Assembly: GCF_000763945.1 (NCBI RefSeq)
Contig: NZ_JQFJ01000002.1
Location: 310,001-374,000 of the forward strand
Origin: Sphingopyxis sp. MWB1
Lineage (GTDB): Bacteria > Pseudomonadota > Alphaproteobacteria > Sphingomonadales > Sphingomonadaceae
Length of the DNA stretch: 64,000 bases
Reading direction: 5' to 3'
Positions within the stretch are counted from its first letter, which is position 1. Every line of letters starts with the position of its first letter. The translations under genes were made by a program, and so were the position numbers. Shown piece by piece: positions 1 through 11,166 of this stretch. The notes below the pieces were generated by a model. It was not told where the DNA came from, did not search any database, and was given only the letters and a program-made list of their open reading frames with translations.

Positions 1-528
1 GTGGTGCTCTTTGCCGACAGCTTCAACATGAACGAGATCGTCAAGGCGCAGCAGGGGCATGGGCTGGGCATCGTGAACGCATTTGGGTTTAACCTGTTGC
101 TCTTTCCGCTGGCGGTGATGTTCCTGATTTCGGCGCTTGCTGAAACCGCGCGTGCGCCCTTTGACCTGACCGAGGCAGAGAGCGAGCTGGTCGCGGGGTA
201 TCAGACCGAATATTCGTCGATGAGCTTCGCGCTCTTCTGGCTCGGCGAATATGCCAACGTGCTGCTGATGTGCGCGCTCAACGCCATTCTCTTCTGGGGT
301 GGCTGGCTGCCGCCGCTCGACTGGGCGCCGCTTTATGCCGTACCGGGCATCATCTGGCTGTTCCTGAAGATATTCTTCTTCTTCTTTGTCTTTTCCTGGG
401 TGAAGGCGACCGTCCCGCGTTTCCGCTATGACCAGCTGATGCGGCTGGGCTGGAAGGTGTTTCTGCCCATCTCGCTGATCTGGGTCTTCCTGGTCTCCGG
501 CTATCTGATGCTGACGAGGTATTCATGA
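1..528 (+). CDS. nuoH: NADH-quinone oxidoreductase subunit H (5' truncated)
   Basis: C-terminal 175 residues of the membrane subunit of complex I that helps form the quinone pocket at the junction of the peripheral and membrane arms. The conserved loop [20 protein letters not shown] (around residues 51-70 of this fragment), rich in the acidic residues typical of NuoH, is intact, followed by several hydrophobic helices. The gene enters from outside the window, so no start is visible. It overlaps nuoI by 4 bp (ATGA), as expected in the nuo operon. Function from family knowledge; identity is clear. Confidence 0.96.
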   Translation: MVLFADSFNMNEIVKAQQGHGLGIVNAFGFNLLLFPLAVMFLISALAETARAPFDLTEAESELVAGYQTEYSSMSFALFWLGEYANVLLMCALNAILFWGGWLPPLDWAPLYAVPGIIWLFLKIFFFFFVFSWVKATVPRFRYDQLMRLGWKVFLPISLIWVFLVSGYLMLTRYS

Positions 529-1013
529 GTTACGTTGCCCATCTCGTCAAAACCTTCACCCTTTGGGAATTTGTGAAGGCGCATGCCCTGACGCTGAAAT
601 ATTTTTTCAAGCCGAAGGCGACGATCAACTATCCGTTCGAGAAGAACCCGCTGAGCCCGCGTTTTCGCGGTGAACATGCGCTGCGTCGCTATCCCAACGG
701 GGAAGAGCGCTGCATTGCGTGCAAGCTGTGCGAGGCAGTGTGTCCGGCGCAGGCGATTACCATCGAAGCGGAACCCCGCGATGATGGTTCGCGCCGCACG
801 ACGCGCTATGACATCGACATGACCAAATGCATTTACTGCGGCTTTTGTCAGGAAGCCTGCCCGGTCGATGCGATTGTCGAGGGACCCAATTTCGAATTCG
901 CCACCGAAACGCGCGAGGAGCTGCTGTATGACAAGGCTAAGCTGCTCGCCAATGGTGACAAATGGGAACGCGCGATTGCGGCCAATCTTGCCGCTGACGC
1001 GCCCTATCGGTAA
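525..1013 (+). CDS. nuoI: NADH-quinone oxidoreductase subunit I (2x[4Fe-4S])
   Basis: Peripheral-arm ferredoxin-like subunit of complex I, 162 residues, the usual alphaproteobacterial length. Two complete 4Fe-4S motifs are visible: [12 protein letters not shown] (about residues 65-76) and [12 protein letters not shown] (about 104-115). These carry clusters N6a and N6b that pass electrons toward N2 and quinone. It starts inside the stop codon of nuoH and is followed 12 bp later by nuoJ. Confidence 0.98.
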   Translation: MSYVAHLVKTFTLWEFVKAHALTLKYFFKPKATINYPFEKNPLSPRFRGEHALRRYPNGEERCIACKLCEAVCPAQAITIEAEPRDDGSRRTTRYDIDMTKCIYCGFCQEACPVDAIVEGPNFEFATETREELLYDKAKLLANGDKWERAIAANLAADAPYR

Positions 1014-1025
1014 GGCGCGCCGCAC

Positions 1026-1637
1026 ATGATTCAGCTTATTGCCTTTTACCTTTTTGCCAGCATCGTCATCGCCTCTGGCGCGATGGTGATCCTTGCGCGC
1101 AACCCCGTCCACAGCGTGATGTGGCTGATCCTCGCCTTTTTCAACGCGGCGGGGCTGATGCTGCTTGCAGGCGCGGAGTTTATCGCGATGCTGCTCGTCA
1201 TCGTCTATGTCGGCGCGGTCGCGGTGCTGTTCCTGTTCGTTGTGATGATGCTCGACATTGATTTCGCCGAGCTGCGCGCGGGATTTGTGCGCTATCTGCC
1301 GCTGGGCGCGCTGATTGCCATCATCCTTGCCGCCGAACTGATCTTCGCTGTGGGCGCCTGGAGCGCGGGCGGCGTTGATCTTGCGGCGCGCAGCGCCCCG
1401 ATGGTCAGCGATATGAGCAATATCGAGCAGATCGGTGCGCTTCTTTATACGCGCTATATTTTCCTGTTCGAAGCGGCAGGCATCATCCTGCTCGTCGCCA
1501 TGGTCGGCGCGATTGTGCTGACGCACCGCCGCCGTCCGGGCGTGCGCTCGCAGAATATCAGCCAGCAGGTGCGCCGCCGTCCGCAGGATGCGACGCGCCT
1601 CGTTGATCCGGGCAGCGGGAAGGGAGTTGAACTGTGA
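1026..1637 (+). CDS. nuoJ: NADH-quinone oxidoreductase subunit J
   Basis: Membrane subunit of complex I, 203 residues, with about five hydrophobic helices. The segment [20 protein letters not shown] (about residues 56-75) is the conserved NuoJ TM3 with its pi-bulge region that couples quinone chemistry to proton channels. The last 40 residues are a basic, arginine-rich cytoplasmic tail. It overlaps nuoK by 4 bp (GTGA). Confidence 0.97.
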   Translation: MIQLIAFYLFASIVIASGAMVILARNPVHSVMWLILAFFNAAGLMLLAGAEFIAMLLVIVYVGAVAVLFLFVVMMLDIDFAELRAGFVRYLPLGALIAIILAAELIFAVGAWSAGGVDLAARSAPMVSDMSNIEQIGALLYTRYIFLFEAAGIILLVAMVGAIVLTHRRRPGVRSQNISQQVRRRPQDATRLVDPGSGKGVEL

Positions 1638-1939
1638 TTTCCGTCGGCCATTATCTTGCCGTGTCGGCCGTGCTGTTCACGCTGGGCGTGCTCGGTATTT
1701 TCATCAACCGCAAGAATATCATCGTCATCCTGATGGCGCTGGAGCTCATTCTGCTGGCCGTAAACATCAATCTGGTCGCGTTCAGCGCCGCGCTCGGCGA
1801 TATGGTCGGGCAGGTGTTCTCGATGTTCGTGCTGACCGTTGCTGCGGGTGAAGCGGCGATCGGGCTCGCCATTCTTGTTATCTATTTCCGCGGGCGCGGC
1901 ACCATTGCCGTCGATGATGCCAACCGGATGAAGGGGTAA
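1634..1939 (+). CDS. nuoK: NADH-quinone oxidoreductase subunit K
   Basis: Small three-helix complex I subunit (101 residues, canonical length). Helix 2 contains the conserved glutamate in [17 protein letters not shown], and helix 3 carries the second glutamate ([10 protein letters not shown]); both belong to the central polar axis for proton transfer. The GTG start overlaps the nuoJ stop. Confidence 0.97.
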   Translation: MISVGHYLAVSAVLFTLGVLGIFINRKNIIVILMALELILLAVNINLVAFSAALGDMVGQVFSMFVLTVAAGEAAIGLAILVIYFRGRGTIAVDDANRMKG

Positions 1940-1943
1940 GCCG

Positions 1944-3992
1944 GTGATTCAGGCTATCGTATTTCTGCCGCTGCTGGCGGCGCTTGTCGCGGGCCTTGGC
2001 CAGCGCATCATCGGCACGACCGCGTCGAAGCTGGTCACGACGGGCGCGCTGTTTGTCAGCTGTGCGCTGAGTTGGCCGATTTTCCTGTCGTTCATCGGAG
2101 GAACCGGTGAAGCGGGCGTTGTTCCGGTGCTGCACTGGATCACCTCGGGCAGCCTCAGCTTCAACTGGGAATTGCGCGTCGATGCGCTGACCTCGGTGAT
2201 GCTGGTCGTGATCACGACCGTCTCGGCGCTCGTGCACCTCTATAGCTGGGGCTATATGGAGGAAGATCCGGATCAACCGCGCTTCTTTGCCTATCTGTCG
2301 CTTTTCACCTTCGCGATGCTGATGCTCGTGACCGCGAACAATCTGGTGCAGATGTTCTTCGGCTGGGAAGGCGTGGGTCTCGCTTCCTATCTGCTGATCG
2401 GTTTCTGGTATAAGAAGCCGAGCGCCAATGCGGCGGCGATCAAGGCTTTTGTCGTCAACCGCGTCGGCGACCTTGGCTTCATGCTTGGCATTTTCGGCAC
2501 CTTCCTTGTGTTCGGCACCGTGTCGATCCCCGAAATTCTGGCGGCTGCGCCGGGCATGGCGGGAAGCAGCATCACCTTCCTGGGTATGCGTCTCGACACG
2601 ATGACGATCCTCTGCCTGCTGCTCTTCATCGGTGCGATGGGCAAGTCGGCGCAGCTTGGGCTGCACACTTGGCTTCCCGACGCGATGGAAGGGCCGACGC
2701 CGGTGTCGGCGCTGATCCATGCCGCGACGATGGTGACCGCGGGCGTGTTCATGGTGTGCCGCCTGTCTCCGATGTTCGAGGCTGCTCCGATTGCGCTGGG
2801 CGTTGTCACCTTTGTCGGCGCCGCAACCTGTCTGTTCGCCGCGACAATCGGGACGACGCAGTGGGATATCAAGCGCGTCATCGCCTATTCGACCTGTTCG
2901 CAGCTGGGCTATATGTTCTTTGCTGCGGGTGTCGGCGCTTATGGCGCGGCGATGTTCCACCTGTTCACCCACGCTTTCTTCAAAGCCCTGCTGTTCCTTG
3001 GCGCCGGATCGGTGATCCACGCCATGCATCATGAGCAGGACATGCGCTATTATGGCGCGCTGCGTAAGCGCATCCCCATCACCTATTGGGCGATGATGAT
3101 GGGCACGCTGGCGATTACCGGCGTCGGGATCGCGGGCGTTGCGGGCTTTGCCGGATTCCATTCGAAGGACGGAATTTTGGAAGCCGCCTTTGCGGCTGGC
3201 GGCGGCGGTGTGATCGCCTTCTGGGTCGGTATTTTTGCCGCGCTGCTCACCAGCTTCTATTCGTGGCGCCTCGTCTTCCTGACCTTCCACGGCAAGCCCC
3301 GCTGGGCCGCGAGCGAGCATATTCAGCACGCGGTGCATGGCGATGATCATGATCATCCCGCCAAAGAAGATTCGGGAGATGACGTCCACCACGCTCATGG
3401 CGCGGAGGCCGAGGATGGCACGGCGGGATATAAGCCGCATGAAAGCCCGTGGCCGATGCTCGTACCCCTGCTTGTGCTGTCGGTCGGAGCGATTTTTGCT
3501 GGCTATGCTTTCAAATATCCGTTCATCTATCCCGAACAGGGACTTGCCTTCTGGAACGGCAGCCTCGCCTTTGACGCGCATCTAATGCACGCGGCGCATG
3601 AGGTGCCGACCTGGGTCAAGTGGACGCCTTTTGCAGTGATGGCGATCGGCCTGTTCCTTGCCTGGAACAGCTATATCCGCAATCCGTCGCTGCCCGCCAA
3701 ATTTGTCGAGCAATTCCGTCTGTTGCACCAGTTTCTGTTCAACAAATGGTATTTCGACGAGCTGTATAATGTCTTGTTCGTCAAGCCTGCCTTCGCCCTT
3801 GGCCGCTTTTTCTGGAAGCGCGGCGACGAAGGAACCATCGACCGCTTTGGTCCTGACGGCGCGGCGGCGCTGGTGCAGGGCGGAACGCGGCTCGCGGTCC
3901 GGCTGCAATCGGGTTATGTATATGGATATGCGTTCGTGATGCTGCTTGGCCTTGTCGGCCTGGTCAGCTGGGCCATGGTGAATTTCCTGTGA
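1944..3992 (+). CDS. nuoL: NADH-quinone oxidoreductase subunit L
   Basis: Distal antiporter-like proton-pumping subunit of complex I, 682 residues. Visible hallmarks are the conserved glutamate helix ([19 protein letters not shown]), the lysine helix ([20 protein letters not shown]) and [16 protein letters not shown] His/Asp-rich loop follows around residues 455-495 (for example [19 protein letters not shown]), before the last helices and the lateral amphipathic helix region. The GTG start lies 4 bp after the nuoK stop; the gene overlaps nuoM by 4 bp. Confidence 0.98.
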   Translation: MIQAIVFLPLLAALVAGLGQRIIGTTASKLVTTGALFVSCALSWPIFLSFIGGTGEAGVVPVLHWITSGSLSFNWELRVDALTSVMLVVITTVSALVHLYSWGYMEEDPDQPRFFAYLSLFTFAMLMLVTANNLVQMFFGWEGVGLASYLLIGFWYKKPSANAAAIKAFVVNRVGDLGFMLGIFGTFLVFGTVSIPEILAAAPGMAGSSITFLGMRLDTMTILCLLLFIGAMGKSAQLGLHTWLPDAMEGPTPVSALIHAATMVTAGVFMVCRLSPMFEAAPIALGVVTFVGAATCLFAATIGTTQWDIKRVIAYSTCSQLGYMFFAAGVGAYGAAMFHLFTHAFFKALLFLGAGSVIHAMHHEQDMRYYGALRKRIPITYWAMMMGTLAITGVGIAGVAGFAGFHSKDGILEAAFAAGGGGVIAFWVGIFAALLTSFYSWRLVFLTFHGKPRWAASEHIQHAVHGDDHDHPAKEDSGDDVHHAHGAEAEDGTAGYKPHESPWPMLVPLLVLSVGAIFAGYAFKYPFIYPEQGLAFWNGSLAFDAHLMHAAHEVPTWVKWTPFAVMAIGLFLAWNSYIRNPSLPAKFVEQFRLLHQFLFNKWYFDELYNVLFVKPAFALGRFFWKRGDEGTIDRFGPDGAAALVQGGTRLAVRLQSGYVYGYAFVMLLGLVGLVSWAMVNFL

Positions 3993-5554
3993 GCGGCGGT
4001 ATGAATATGCTTTCGCTGATGCTGGCGATCCCCGCGATTGCCGCCATCATCTGTTTGTTCGTCGGTGATGCGCGGGCCCGCTGGGTCGCGCTGGGGGCGA
4101 CGCTGATCAACTTTGCGCTGGGCGTCATGCTGTGGGCGCAGTTCGATATTGGCGGCGCGCAGTGGCAATTTACCGAACGCGCCGACCTGTTCGGGCGTTT
4201 CCAATGGGCGCTTGGCATCGACGGCATGGCGCTGATGCTGATCATGCTCAGCGTGTTCCTCATGCCGCTGTGTATTTTGGCGAGCTGGGAAGCGATCCAG
4301 AAGCGCGTCGGCCTGTACATGGCGATGTTCCTGCTGATGGAAACGATCATGATCGGCGTCTTTGCGGCGCAGGATCTGATCCTTTTCTATATCTTCTTCG
4401 AAGCCGGGCTGATCCCGATGTATTTCATCATCGGTATCTGGGGCGGACAGAACCGCATCTATGCGGCGTTCAAATTCTTCCTCTATACGCTGCTCGGATC
4501 GGTGCTGATGCTGATCGCGATGATCGCCATGATCCGCGAGGCGGGGACGACCGATATCCCGACGCTGTTGAACTATGACTTCCCGGTCGAGATGCAGACA
4601 TGGCTGTGGTTGGCCTTCTTCGCCAGCCTTGCGGTGAAAATGCCGATGTGGCCCGTCCACACCTGGCTTCCCGACGCGCATGTGCAGGCGCCCACCGCAG
4701 GATCGATGATCCTGGCGGGTGTGCTGCTGAAGATGGGCAGCTATGGCTTCATCCGCTTCATGATGCCGATGTTCCCAGATGCCTCGGCGCAGCTGATGTG
4801 GCTGGTCTTCATCCTGTCGATGATCGCCGTCGTTTACACGAGCCTCGTCGCGCTGGTGCAGAAGGATATGAAGAAGCTGATCGCCTATTCCTCGGTCGCG
4901 CATATGGCGATCGTGACGGCGGGCCTCTTCGCCTTTAACCAGCAAGGGATTGAAGGCGCGCTGATCATCATGCTGAGCCACGGTGTCGTGTCGGCCGCGC
5001 TCTTCTTCTGCGTCGGCGTCATCTATGACCGGCTGCATACGCGCGAGATTGACCGTTATGGCGGGCTTGCGGTGAATATGCCGGCCTATGCGCTCTTCTT
5101 CATGCTGTTCACCATGGCGTCGATCGGGCTGCCGGGAACCAGCGGCTTTGTCGGCGAATTCCTGAGCCTGCTCGGCATTTATGAAGCGTCGAGCCTGATC
5201 GCCTTTGTCTGCACCACCGGGATCATCCTGGGTGCCGCCTATATGCTGTATCTCTATCGCCGCGTTGTGTTCGGCGATCTTACCAAGGACGATGTGAAGG
5301 CCATGCCCGATCTCAATCCGCGCGAGTGGGCGATTATGGCGCCGCTCGCTGCCGTGGCGCTGTGGATGGGCGTCTATCCCGAAAGCTTCCTGGCGCCGAT
5401 GCGGAATGACGTGACCACGGTGGTGGCGCGGCTCGCGCCGGCCAAGCCCACCGGCGACGCCCATCTGGCGATGGGCAAGCCCAAGGTGGCGGCCGAGGCC
5501 GGGGCGGGGAACTCCGCCAATGGTGAAGGGCATCATGGGGGAGGCGTGCAATGA
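3989..5554 (+). CDS. nuoM: NADH-quinone oxidoreductase subunit M
   Basis: Antiporter-like proton-pumping subunit of complex I (521 residues). The glutamate helix ([20 protein letters not shown]), lysine helix ([17 protein letters not shown]) and [15 protein letters not shown] are all present. The GTG at 3989 overlaps the nuoL stop (GTGA); in-frame ATGs at 4001 and 4007 are alternatives. The C-terminal 40 residues are a low-complexity Ala/Gly/His-rich tail. It overlaps nuoN by 4 bp. Confidence 0.98.
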   Translation: MSGGMNMLSLMLAIPAIAAIICLFVGDARARWVALGATLINFALGVMLWAQFDIGGAQWQFTERADLFGRFQWALGIDGMALMLIMLSVFLMPLCILASWEAIQKRVGLYMAMFLLMETIMIGVFAAQDLILFYIFFEAGLIPMYFIIGIWGGQNRIYAAFKFFLYTLLGSVLMLIAMIAMIREAGTTDIPTLLNYDFPVEMQTWLWLAFFASLAVKMPMWPVHTWLPDAHVQAPTAGSMILAGVLLKMGSYGFIRFMMPMFPDASAQLMWLVFILSMIAVVYTSLVALVQKDMKKLIAYSSVAHMAIVTAGLFAFNQQGIEGALIIMLSHGVVSAALFFCVGVIYDRLHTREIDRYGGLAVNMPAYALFFMLFTMASIGLPGTSGFVGEFLSLLGIYEASSLIAFVCTTGIILGAAYMLYLYRRVVFGDLTKDDVKAMPDLNPREWAIMAPLAAVALWMGVYPESFLAPMRNDVTTVVARLAPAKPTGDAHLAMGKPKVAAEAGAGNSANGEGHHGGGVQ

Positions 5555-6984
5555 CCGCTGATCTTGCGCTTGTCTGGCCCGAAATCATCCTGTCGGTCGG
5601 CGGGTTGGTGACACTGATGATCGGCACCTATATGGGCGACCGGCGCGTTGCGCTTTATCAACTGGCGGCGATGCTGACGCTGGCGGGGGCGATGGCCGCC
5701 GTTGTCGCGCTGTTCGGCGTCAATAGCACCGCTTTTTCAGGAACGGTGACGGTCGACGCCTTTGGCGGCTTTGCCAAGCTGCTTATCTATGCCGCAAGCT
5801 TTCTGTGCGTGATGATCGCGCCGCGCTTTTTCGGGAGCGCGATGCGCGCCGAATATCCCGCGCTGATTATTTTCGCCGCACTGGGCATGGGGCTGATGGC
5901 GTCGGCGCGCGACCTGATGACGCTGTATATCGGGCTCGAGCTCAACAGCCTTGCGGCCTATGTGCTCGCAAGCTTCATGCGCAATGATGACCGGTCGAGC
6001 GAGGCGGGGCTCAAATATTTCGTGCTTGGCGCGCTGGCGTCGGGAATGCTGCTCTATGGCATTTCGCTCGTCTATGGCTTTGCGGGCAGCACCGAATTTT
6101 CGGTGATCGCGACCGCGATGGAAGGTGAGATCGGACTGGGGCTGCTCTTTGGTCTTGTGTTCATGATCGCTGGCCTCGCGTTCAAGATCAGCGCTGTTCC
6201 GTTCCACATGTGGACGCCCGACGTTTATGAAGGCGCGCCGACCCCGGTGACGACTTTCTTTGCGAGCGCCCCCAAGGTGGCGGCAATGGCGTTGATGACC
6301 CGTGTGGTGATCGACGCCATGGGCCCGGCCATTGGCGCATGGCAGCAGATTGTCATCTTCCTCGCACTCGCCTCGATCATTCTGGGAGCGGTGGGCGCCA
6401 TCGGGCAGAAGAATATCAAGCGCCTGCTCGCCTATTCGTCGATCAATAACGTCGGCTTCATCCTGATCGGCCTTGCTGCGGGAACGCAGCAGGGGGTCGA
6501 GGCGGTGCTGACCTATTTGCTCGTCTATGTCGTGACGACGATCGGCGCTTTTCTGGTGGTGCTGCAATTGCGCGATGCCGAGGGCAAACAGGTGGAGAGC
6601 ATCCCGGCACTTGCCGGCCTGTCGCAACGTCGCCCCGGCCTCGCCGCGGCGATGGCGGTATTCCTCTTCAGCCTGGCCGGTATTCCGCCGCTCTTTGGCT
6701 TCTGGCCGAAATATCTGGTGTTCGAGGCGGCGGTGAACGCCAATCTCGTGCCGCTGGCGGTGGCGGGTATCGTCGCCTCGGTGATCGGCGCTTTCTATTA
6801 TATCGCCATCATCAAGACGATGTATTTTGATGAGAAGTCCGACGTCGATATGCCCGCCGGCAATGGTGTGGTAGTTGAGGATGCGGTGATCACGGCCAGC
6901 GCGCTGTGGTTGTCGGTCGTCGGCTATCTGTTCATCCCCCTGTTGGCGATGGTGTCAGCCAGCGCCGCCGCGGTGCTGTTCTGA
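5551..6984 (+). CDS. nuoN: NADH-quinone oxidoreductase subunit N
   Basis: Third antiporter-like proton-pumping subunit of complex I, 477 residues. The helix with the conserved glutamate ([18 protein letters not shown]), the lysine helix ([20 protein letters not shown]) and [20 protein letters not shown] are seen. It is the last nuo gene. The biotin ligase gene overlaps its 3' end, so birA, coaX and RNase J probably share the transcript. Confidence 0.98.
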   Translation: MTADLALVWPEIILSVGGLVTLMIGTYMGDRRVALYQLAAMLTLAGAMAAVVALFGVNSTAFSGTVTVDAFGGFAKLLIYAASFLCVMIAPRFFGSAMRAEYPALIIFAALGMGLMASARDLMTLYIGLELNSLAAYVLASFMRNDDRSSEAGLKYFVLGALASGMLLYGISLVYGFAGSTEFSVIATAMEGEIGLGLLFGLVFMIAGLAFKISAVPFHMWTPDVYEGAPTPVTTFFASAPKVAAMALMTRVVIDAMGPAIGAWQQIVIFLALASIILGAVGAIGQKNIKRLLAYSSINNVGFILIGLAAGTQQGVEAVLTYLLVYVVTTIGAFLVVLQLRDAEGKQVESIPALAGLSQRRPGLAAAMAVFLFSLAGIPPLFGFWPKYLVFEAAVNANLVPLAVAGIVASVIGAFYYIAIIKTMYFDEKSDVDMPAGNGVVVEDAVITASALWLSVVGYLFIPLLAMVSASAAAVLF

Positions 6985-7709
6985 TCCCGCCCATCGAGCG
7001 GGTCCGGCAGACAGGCTCCACCAACGCCGACCTGCTGGCACGGCTGGCGCGCGGCGAGAAGGTCGGCGAAGGCCATTGGCTGGTCGCCGACCGACAGACC
7101 GCCGGTCGGGGGCGGCTGGGCCGCGCCTGGGGCGATGGGCTAGGCAATTTCATGGGTTCGACCGCGGTGCATCTGTCGGCGAGCGATCCGTCGCCTGCAG
7201 GCCTGTCGCTCGTGGCTGGAGTAGCGCTGGCGCGCGCGGTGCGCGTTGTGGCGCCAGAGGTTGAGGCGCGGCTGAAATGGCCCAATGACCTGCTCATCGA
7301 CGGCGTGAAATGCACGGGCATCTTGCTGGAGCGCGCGGGGAACAGCGTTGTTATTGGCATGGGGGTCAATCTCGTCTCTTCCCCCGAATTGCCTGATCGT
7401 CCGACGATCAGCTTTGCCGACAAGGGCGTGAAGATCGACCGCGATCATTTTTCCGAAGTGCTCGCGCTGGCGTTTCTCGATGCGCTGGTCGAATGGCGGG
7501 GCGGCGGAATGGAGCTCATTGTGGCCGAATGGACAGCCCGTGCCCACCCGGTCGGAACACCGCTTCATGTCTCCGAACAGGGGATTGACGGCTTTTTCGA
7601 CGGGCTGGCGCCTGATGGCGCGCTGCGCTTGCGCCGCGAGGGTGGGGAAGTCATGCTGATCCACGCGGGCGATGTCGAGTTGCGCCGTCCGGTCAGGGAA
7701 GGAAATTAA
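6954..7709 (+). CDS. birA: biotin--[acetyl-CoA-carboxylase] ligase (monofunctional)
   Basis: Activates biotin to biotinyl-AMP and transfers it to the carboxyl-carrier lysine of acetyl-CoA carboxylase and related carboxylases. The ligase hallmarks are TGSTNADLL, the adenylate-binding AGRGRLGRAW, and LKWPNDLLIDGVKCTGILLE. There is no N-terminal winged-helix domain, so it should not act as a bio operon repressor. The start is uncertain: homology begins at about 6984, right at the nuoN stop. GTG 6954 is my choice; GTG 6906 or a CTG at 6981 are possible. It is followed 3 bp later by coaX. Confidence 0.93.
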   Translation, partial: VSQRRRGAVLIPPIERVRQTGSTNADLLARLARGEKVGEGHWLVADRQTAGRGRLGRAWGDGLGNFMGSTAVHLSASDPSPAGLSLVAGVALARAVRVVAPEVEARLKWPNDLLIDGVKCTGILLERAGNSVVIGMGVNLVSSPELPDRPTISFADKGVKIDRDHFSEVLALAFLDALVEWRGGGMELIVAEWTARAHPVGTPLHVSEQGIDGFFDGLAPDGALRLRREGGEVMLIHAGDVELRRPVREGN

Positions 7710-7712
7710 TTC

Positions 7713-8495
7713 GTGCTGCTCGCCATTGATGTCGGCAATACCAATGCCAAATTCGCGCTGTTCGACGGCAAGGACATGCGCGCGCGCTGGCGTATCGCGA
7801 CCGATGATCGCCGGACCGCCGATGAATATGCCGTCTGGCTCGATCAATTGATGCGGATCGAAGGACATGCGCGCGGTGATGTCGATGCTGTGATTATCTC
7901 GACCGTCGTGCCGCGCGCGCTCCATAATCTGCGCCTACTGTCGCATAAATATTTTGGCGTCGAGGCACTGATCGCCGGGCGCGACCCGGTGAGCTGGGGC
8001 ATTGCGCTGAAGGTGGACGAGCCGCAAGCCGTTGGCGCCGACCGCGCGGTCAATGCCATTTCGGCGCAAGCATTGGAGCCGGGCAAGGACAAGCTGGTGA
8101 TCAGCTTTGGCACCGCGACAACGCTCGATCATATCGATCCCGACGGCGCCTATATGGGCGGGATCATCGCGCCGGGGGTCAATCTGTCGCTTGAAGCGCT
8201 TGTCGCCGCCGCCGCAAAATTACCGCGCATCGCCATTGAAGCGCCCGCCACGCCCTCGGTTATCGGGCGCACGACTGAAAGCCAGATGTTGATTGGCGTT
8301 TATTGGGGATATGTTTCGATGATGGAAGGGCTGATTGGCCGCATGAAGGCCGAGATCGGCAAGCCGCTGACGGTGATCGCGACCGGAGGGTTGGCGACAT
8401 TGTTTCAGGAACAGGCGCATTTGTTTGACCGCATCGACCCCGATCTGACCTTGAACGGCCTGATGCATCTTCATGCCCAGCGGGGCGCGGCATGA
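7713..8495 (+). CDS. coaX: type III pantothenate kinase
   Basis: ATP-dependent phosphorylation of pantothenate, the first step of coenzyme A synthesis. The ASKHA-fold motifs are visible: N-terminal phosphate loop [14 protein letters not shown], the family signature [11 protein letters not shown] (about residues 108-118), and [14 protein letters not shown]. At 260 residues it has the usual CoaX length. The GTG start is 3 bp after birA, and the end overlaps the RNase J start by 4 bp (ATGA). Confidence 0.96.
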   Translation: MLLAIDVGNTNAKFALFDGKDMRARWRIATDDRRTADEYAVWLDQLMRIEGHARGDVDAVIISTVVPRALHNLRLLSHKYFGVEALIAGRDPVSWGIALKVDEPQAVGADRAVNAISAQALEPGKDKLVISFGTATTLDHIDPDGAYMGGIIAPGVNLSLEALVAAAAKLPRIAIEAPATPSVIGRTTESQMLIGVYWGYVSMMEGLIGRMKAEIGKPLTVIATGGLATLFQEQAHLFDRIDPDLTLNGLMHLHAQRGAA

Positions 8496-10141
8496 CTTCT
8501 GCAGAAAAGAATTTTCCGGGTAAGGAGTTGCTGTTTCTCGCGCTGGGCGGTTCCGGCGAGATTGGCATGAACGCCAATCTTTATGGCTGTGACGGCAAAT
8601 GGATCATGCTCGATCTGGGCGTAACCTTTGGCACGGCGGATTATCCCGGCATCGACATCATTATGCCTGACCTCGACTTTATCGAGGAACGCGCCGATGA
8701 TCTGCTCGGCATCGTGCTGACCCATGGCCATGAAGATCATATCGGCGCCATTCCCTATCTGGCGGCCGACCTGGGCGTCCCTCTTTATGCCAATCGTTTC
8801 ACCGCCGGGCTGATCGCGCACAAACTGGCCGAAGAGGGCGTGGAGAAAGAGGTGGATTTGCGCGTGGTCGATCTCGACGCGCAATTCGATCTTGGCCCCT
8901 TCCGCTGCCAGATGGTTCCGCTCGCGCATTCGATTCTCGAAATGAGCGCGGTGGTGATCGACACGCCCTATGGGCGGATTTTTCACAGCGGCGACTGGAA
9001 GCTGGACGAAGACCCGGTGCTGGGGAGCCCCGCGACCGCGGCGGGGCTTACCGCGATCGGCGATGAGGGCGTCGATTTTCTCGTTTGCGATTCAACCAAT
9101 GCCTTCAATCCCGAAACATCGGGGAGCGAAGGCGGGTTGCGTCAGGGGTTGATTGATGCGGTCGGGGCAGCGCGAGGCCGGGTAGTTGTCACCACCTTTG
9201 CCTCCAACGCCGCGCGGCTTCACACGCTGGGCGAGGTGGCGCGCGCGACAGGGCGGACGCTTTGCGTCGCTGGACGCTCGCTCGACCGCATTTTGGGGGT
9301 CGCCCGCGCGACAGGCTACCTCAAGGATTTTCCGCCCACCGTCGATTTCGACGAAGCGATGCGCCTGCCGCGCGACAAGCTGATGGTGATCGCCACAGGC
9401 GGGCAGGGCGAACCCCGCGCCGCGCTGGCGCGCATGGCAGGTGATGCCCACCAGATCAAGCTGGAGGCAGGCGACAGCGTCGTTTTTTCTTCCAAGCAAA
9501 TTCCTGGCAATGAGGTTGCGATCGGGCGGATCATGAATCAGCTTGCGGCCAAGGATGTGCTGACCGTGACCGAGAAGCAGGCGCATATTCACGTTAGCGG
9601 TCATCCGGGACAGCCTGAATTGGCGGCGCTTTATGGCTGGCTACGCCCGAAAACGGTTGTGCCCGTCCATGGCGAGATTCGCCATATGCATGAACAGGCA
9701 CGCTTCGCGCTGGCGCAGGGCGTGCCTGATGTGCTGGTGCAGGAAAATGGGGACCTCGTTCGTCTGGCGCCGGGTCCGGCAAAAATCATCGAAAAGGTAC
9801 GCGCGGGACGGCTGATCCTCGACGGCGACGTCATTTTGCCGGCCGATGGAGATACGATCAACGAGCGGCGCAAGCTCGCGATCAACGGACAGATTTCGGT
9901 CGCCGTTGTGATGAGAAAGGGTCGCTATGTCGCCAGCGACATTCGCTATCGCGGCGTTCCGGTCGAAGATGATCGCGACGAATTTATCGATGAGATGATC
10001 GCTGCCGCCGGGCGAGCCGCAGCCAAGCCTGCGCGCGACCGCGAGGTGCTGCGGGAGGGCGTGCGCCTGGGTGTGCGCCGCGTTGCAACCGACTGGACCG
10101 GCAAAAAGCCAATTGTCGATGTGCTGATCGTGGATATCTGA
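8492..10141 (+). CDS. rnj: ribonuclease J
   Basis: Metallo-beta-lactamase/beta-CASP ribonuclease with 5'-3' exo- and endonuclease activity on mRNA and rRNA precursors. The zinc motif [14 protein letters not shown] lies at about residues 75-88, the second ligand set includes [14 protein letters not shown] and [11 protein letters not shown], and the beta-CASP region and C-terminal domain follow (549 residues, typical length). Alphaproteobacteria commonly use RNase J in rRNA 5' maturation. It sits in the nuo-birA-coaX transcript. Confidence 0.96.
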   Translation: MTSAEKNFPGKELLFLALGGSGEIGMNANLYGCDGKWIMLDLGVTFGTADYPGIDIIMPDLDFIEERADDLLGIVLTHGHEDHIGAIPYLAADLGVPLYANRFTAGLIAHKLAEEGVEKEVDLRVVDLDAQFDLGPFRCQMVPLAHSILEMSAVVIDTPYGRIFHSGDWKLDEDPVLGSPATAAGLTAIGDEGVDFLVCDSTNAFNPETSGSEGGLRQGLIDAVGAARGRVVVTTFASNAARLHTLGEVARATGRTLCVAGRSLDRILGVARATGYLKDFPPTVDFDEAMRLPRDKLMVIATGGQGEPRAALARMAGDAHQIKLEAGDSVVFSSKQIPGNEVAIGRIMNQLAAKDVLTVTEKQAHIHVSGHPGQPELAALYGWLRPKTVVPVHGEIRHMHEQARFALAQGVPDVLVQENGDLVRLAPGPAKIIEKVRAGRLILDGDVILPADGDTINERRKLAINGQISVAVVMRKGRYVASDIRYRGVPVEDDRDEFIDEMIAAAGRAAAKPARDREVLREGVRLGVRRVATDWTGKKPIVDVLIVDI

Positions 10142-10144
10142 CCG

Positions 10145-10405
10145 ATGAAATGGACGTCGGCACTGGCGATTTTCTGTCTGTTCTGGGTGTTCAGCGCCTT
10201 TTTTGTCCTGCCCTTTCATGGGCGCCGCGCGGAAGATGACGCGGTGCCGATGATCAAGGGGCAGGATATCGGTGCCCCGGCCCATTTCCGACCGGGGCGC
10301 ATCCTGCTGCAGATGACTATCGTTGCCGCCGTCGCCTTCGGCCTTTATTATGTCGCCTATGTCAATGGCTGGGCCGACCCCGATGTGCTGACAGGGCGGG
10401 CTTAG
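10145..10405 (+). CDS. DUF1467 family small membrane protein
   Basis: An 86-residue protein with two predicted membrane helices (about residues 5-22 and 52-72) around a conserved basic/acidic stretch FVLPFHGRRAEDDAVP, characteristic of the DUF1467 family found next to RNase J in sphingomonads. It starts 3 bp after the RNase J stop and ends the plus-strand operon. The stop abuts the stop of the convergent CPBP gene. No function is known to me. Confidence 0.85.
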   Translation: MKWTSALAIFCLFWVFSAFFVLPFHGRRAEDDAVPMIKGQDIGAPAHFRPGRILLQMTIVAAVAFGLYYVAYVNGWADPDVLTGRA

Positions 10406-11071
10406 TTAGCTTGTTCTCACCTCTCGACGCATGGCAAACAGCCCGAGCAGCGGCAGAGCGATGTGGATGAGGATCAGCCACCACAGGTTGCCGGTTGCGG
10501 CGTAAGCGCCCGTGAATAGCAGGGCAGAGAGGAAGCTGACCGCGAACCGTTTGCGATCCTTGATTCCGTGCGAGGCGGTATAGGCTGCGGCGGCAATGAG
10601 GATGGCCAGAGGCAAGCCGACAAGGGGCGATAGATAAAAGAGCAGATATCCTCGATACAGAATCTCCCATCCGATACCCGCGAACAGAATGAAGAGCAGA
10701 AAGAGTCGCTTTTCCGGCTCTTTAACGGGCATGATAGAGCGGGCTTCGGGATTGACCTTCATCGCTGCGCTTTGATCGGGCAGCGGTCGCCACAGAGCGA
10801 CGAGCAACAGCCCAGCGATGGTGGCTGCGCCGCCACCGAGCGCCCAGATCCCAATGGGAGATTGCGGCAACCCGAGGCCCAGCAAGGCCACGCCTCGCCC
10901 CTCAACGCGCCAAATCATGAAAAGACCAGCGAGCAGCAGCGCAATCATCAAGATGGAGCGTGTGTAGCGCTGTGATGGTGTAGAATGGAAAATCGCGCCA
11001 TCCCTTTGGCGGATACAGATATAGAAGGGCAGCAGCAGGGTTAGAAGGACAGCAAAAAGGGCGTCCAGCAT
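10406..11071 (-). CDS. CPBP-family (Rce1-like) intramembrane protein
   Basis: A 221-residue multi-helix membrane protein. Three CPBP/Abi motif regions are visible: GIGWEILYRGYLLFYL (about residues 131-146), AAYTASHGIKDRKR (about 162-175) and LILIHIALPL (near the C-terminus). Family members are intramembrane metalloproteases or bacteriocin self-immunity proteins. The first glutamate of the usual EExxxR motif is replaced by tryptophan, so catalysis is doubtful unless this subgroup uses other residues. It is monocistronic and convergent with the RNase J operon. Confidence 0.75.
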   Translation of the reverse strand: MLDALFAVLLTLLLPFYICIRQRDGAIFHSTPSQRYTRSILMIALLLAGLFMIWRVEGRGVALLGLGLPQSPIGIWALGGGAATIAGLLLVALWRPLPDQSAAMKVNPEARSIMPVKEPEKRLFLLFILFAGIGWEILYRGYLLFYLSPLVGLPLAILIAAAAYTASHGIKDRKRFAVSFLSALLFTGAYAATGNLWWLILIHIALPLLGLFAMRREVRTS

Positions 11072-11166
11072 GGAGTGTCTCCAAAAATAGCGAAGGAAGA
11101 AGCCAGCTCGTCAGAACGGGCGGCTTAGGTGATTTGTGGGAAGGACAGCTGTATGCGGCGGGCCGA
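11072..11166. other. intergenic spacer upstream of the CPBP gene
   Basis: No gene or clear hairpin seen. Together with the doubtful reading frame at 11167-11541 this makes a stretch of about 510 bp (11072-11582) between the CPBP gene and the coiled-coil gene without any confidently recognised product. Confidence 0.4.

Noticed and set aside
501-5551. Very long minus-strand frames opposite the nuo genes (for example 1878-3581 and 3914-5551)
   Set aside because: Their products are Arg/His/Asp-rich with no domains, a known side effect of high-G+C coding DNA; the plus-strand nuo genes are unmistakable.
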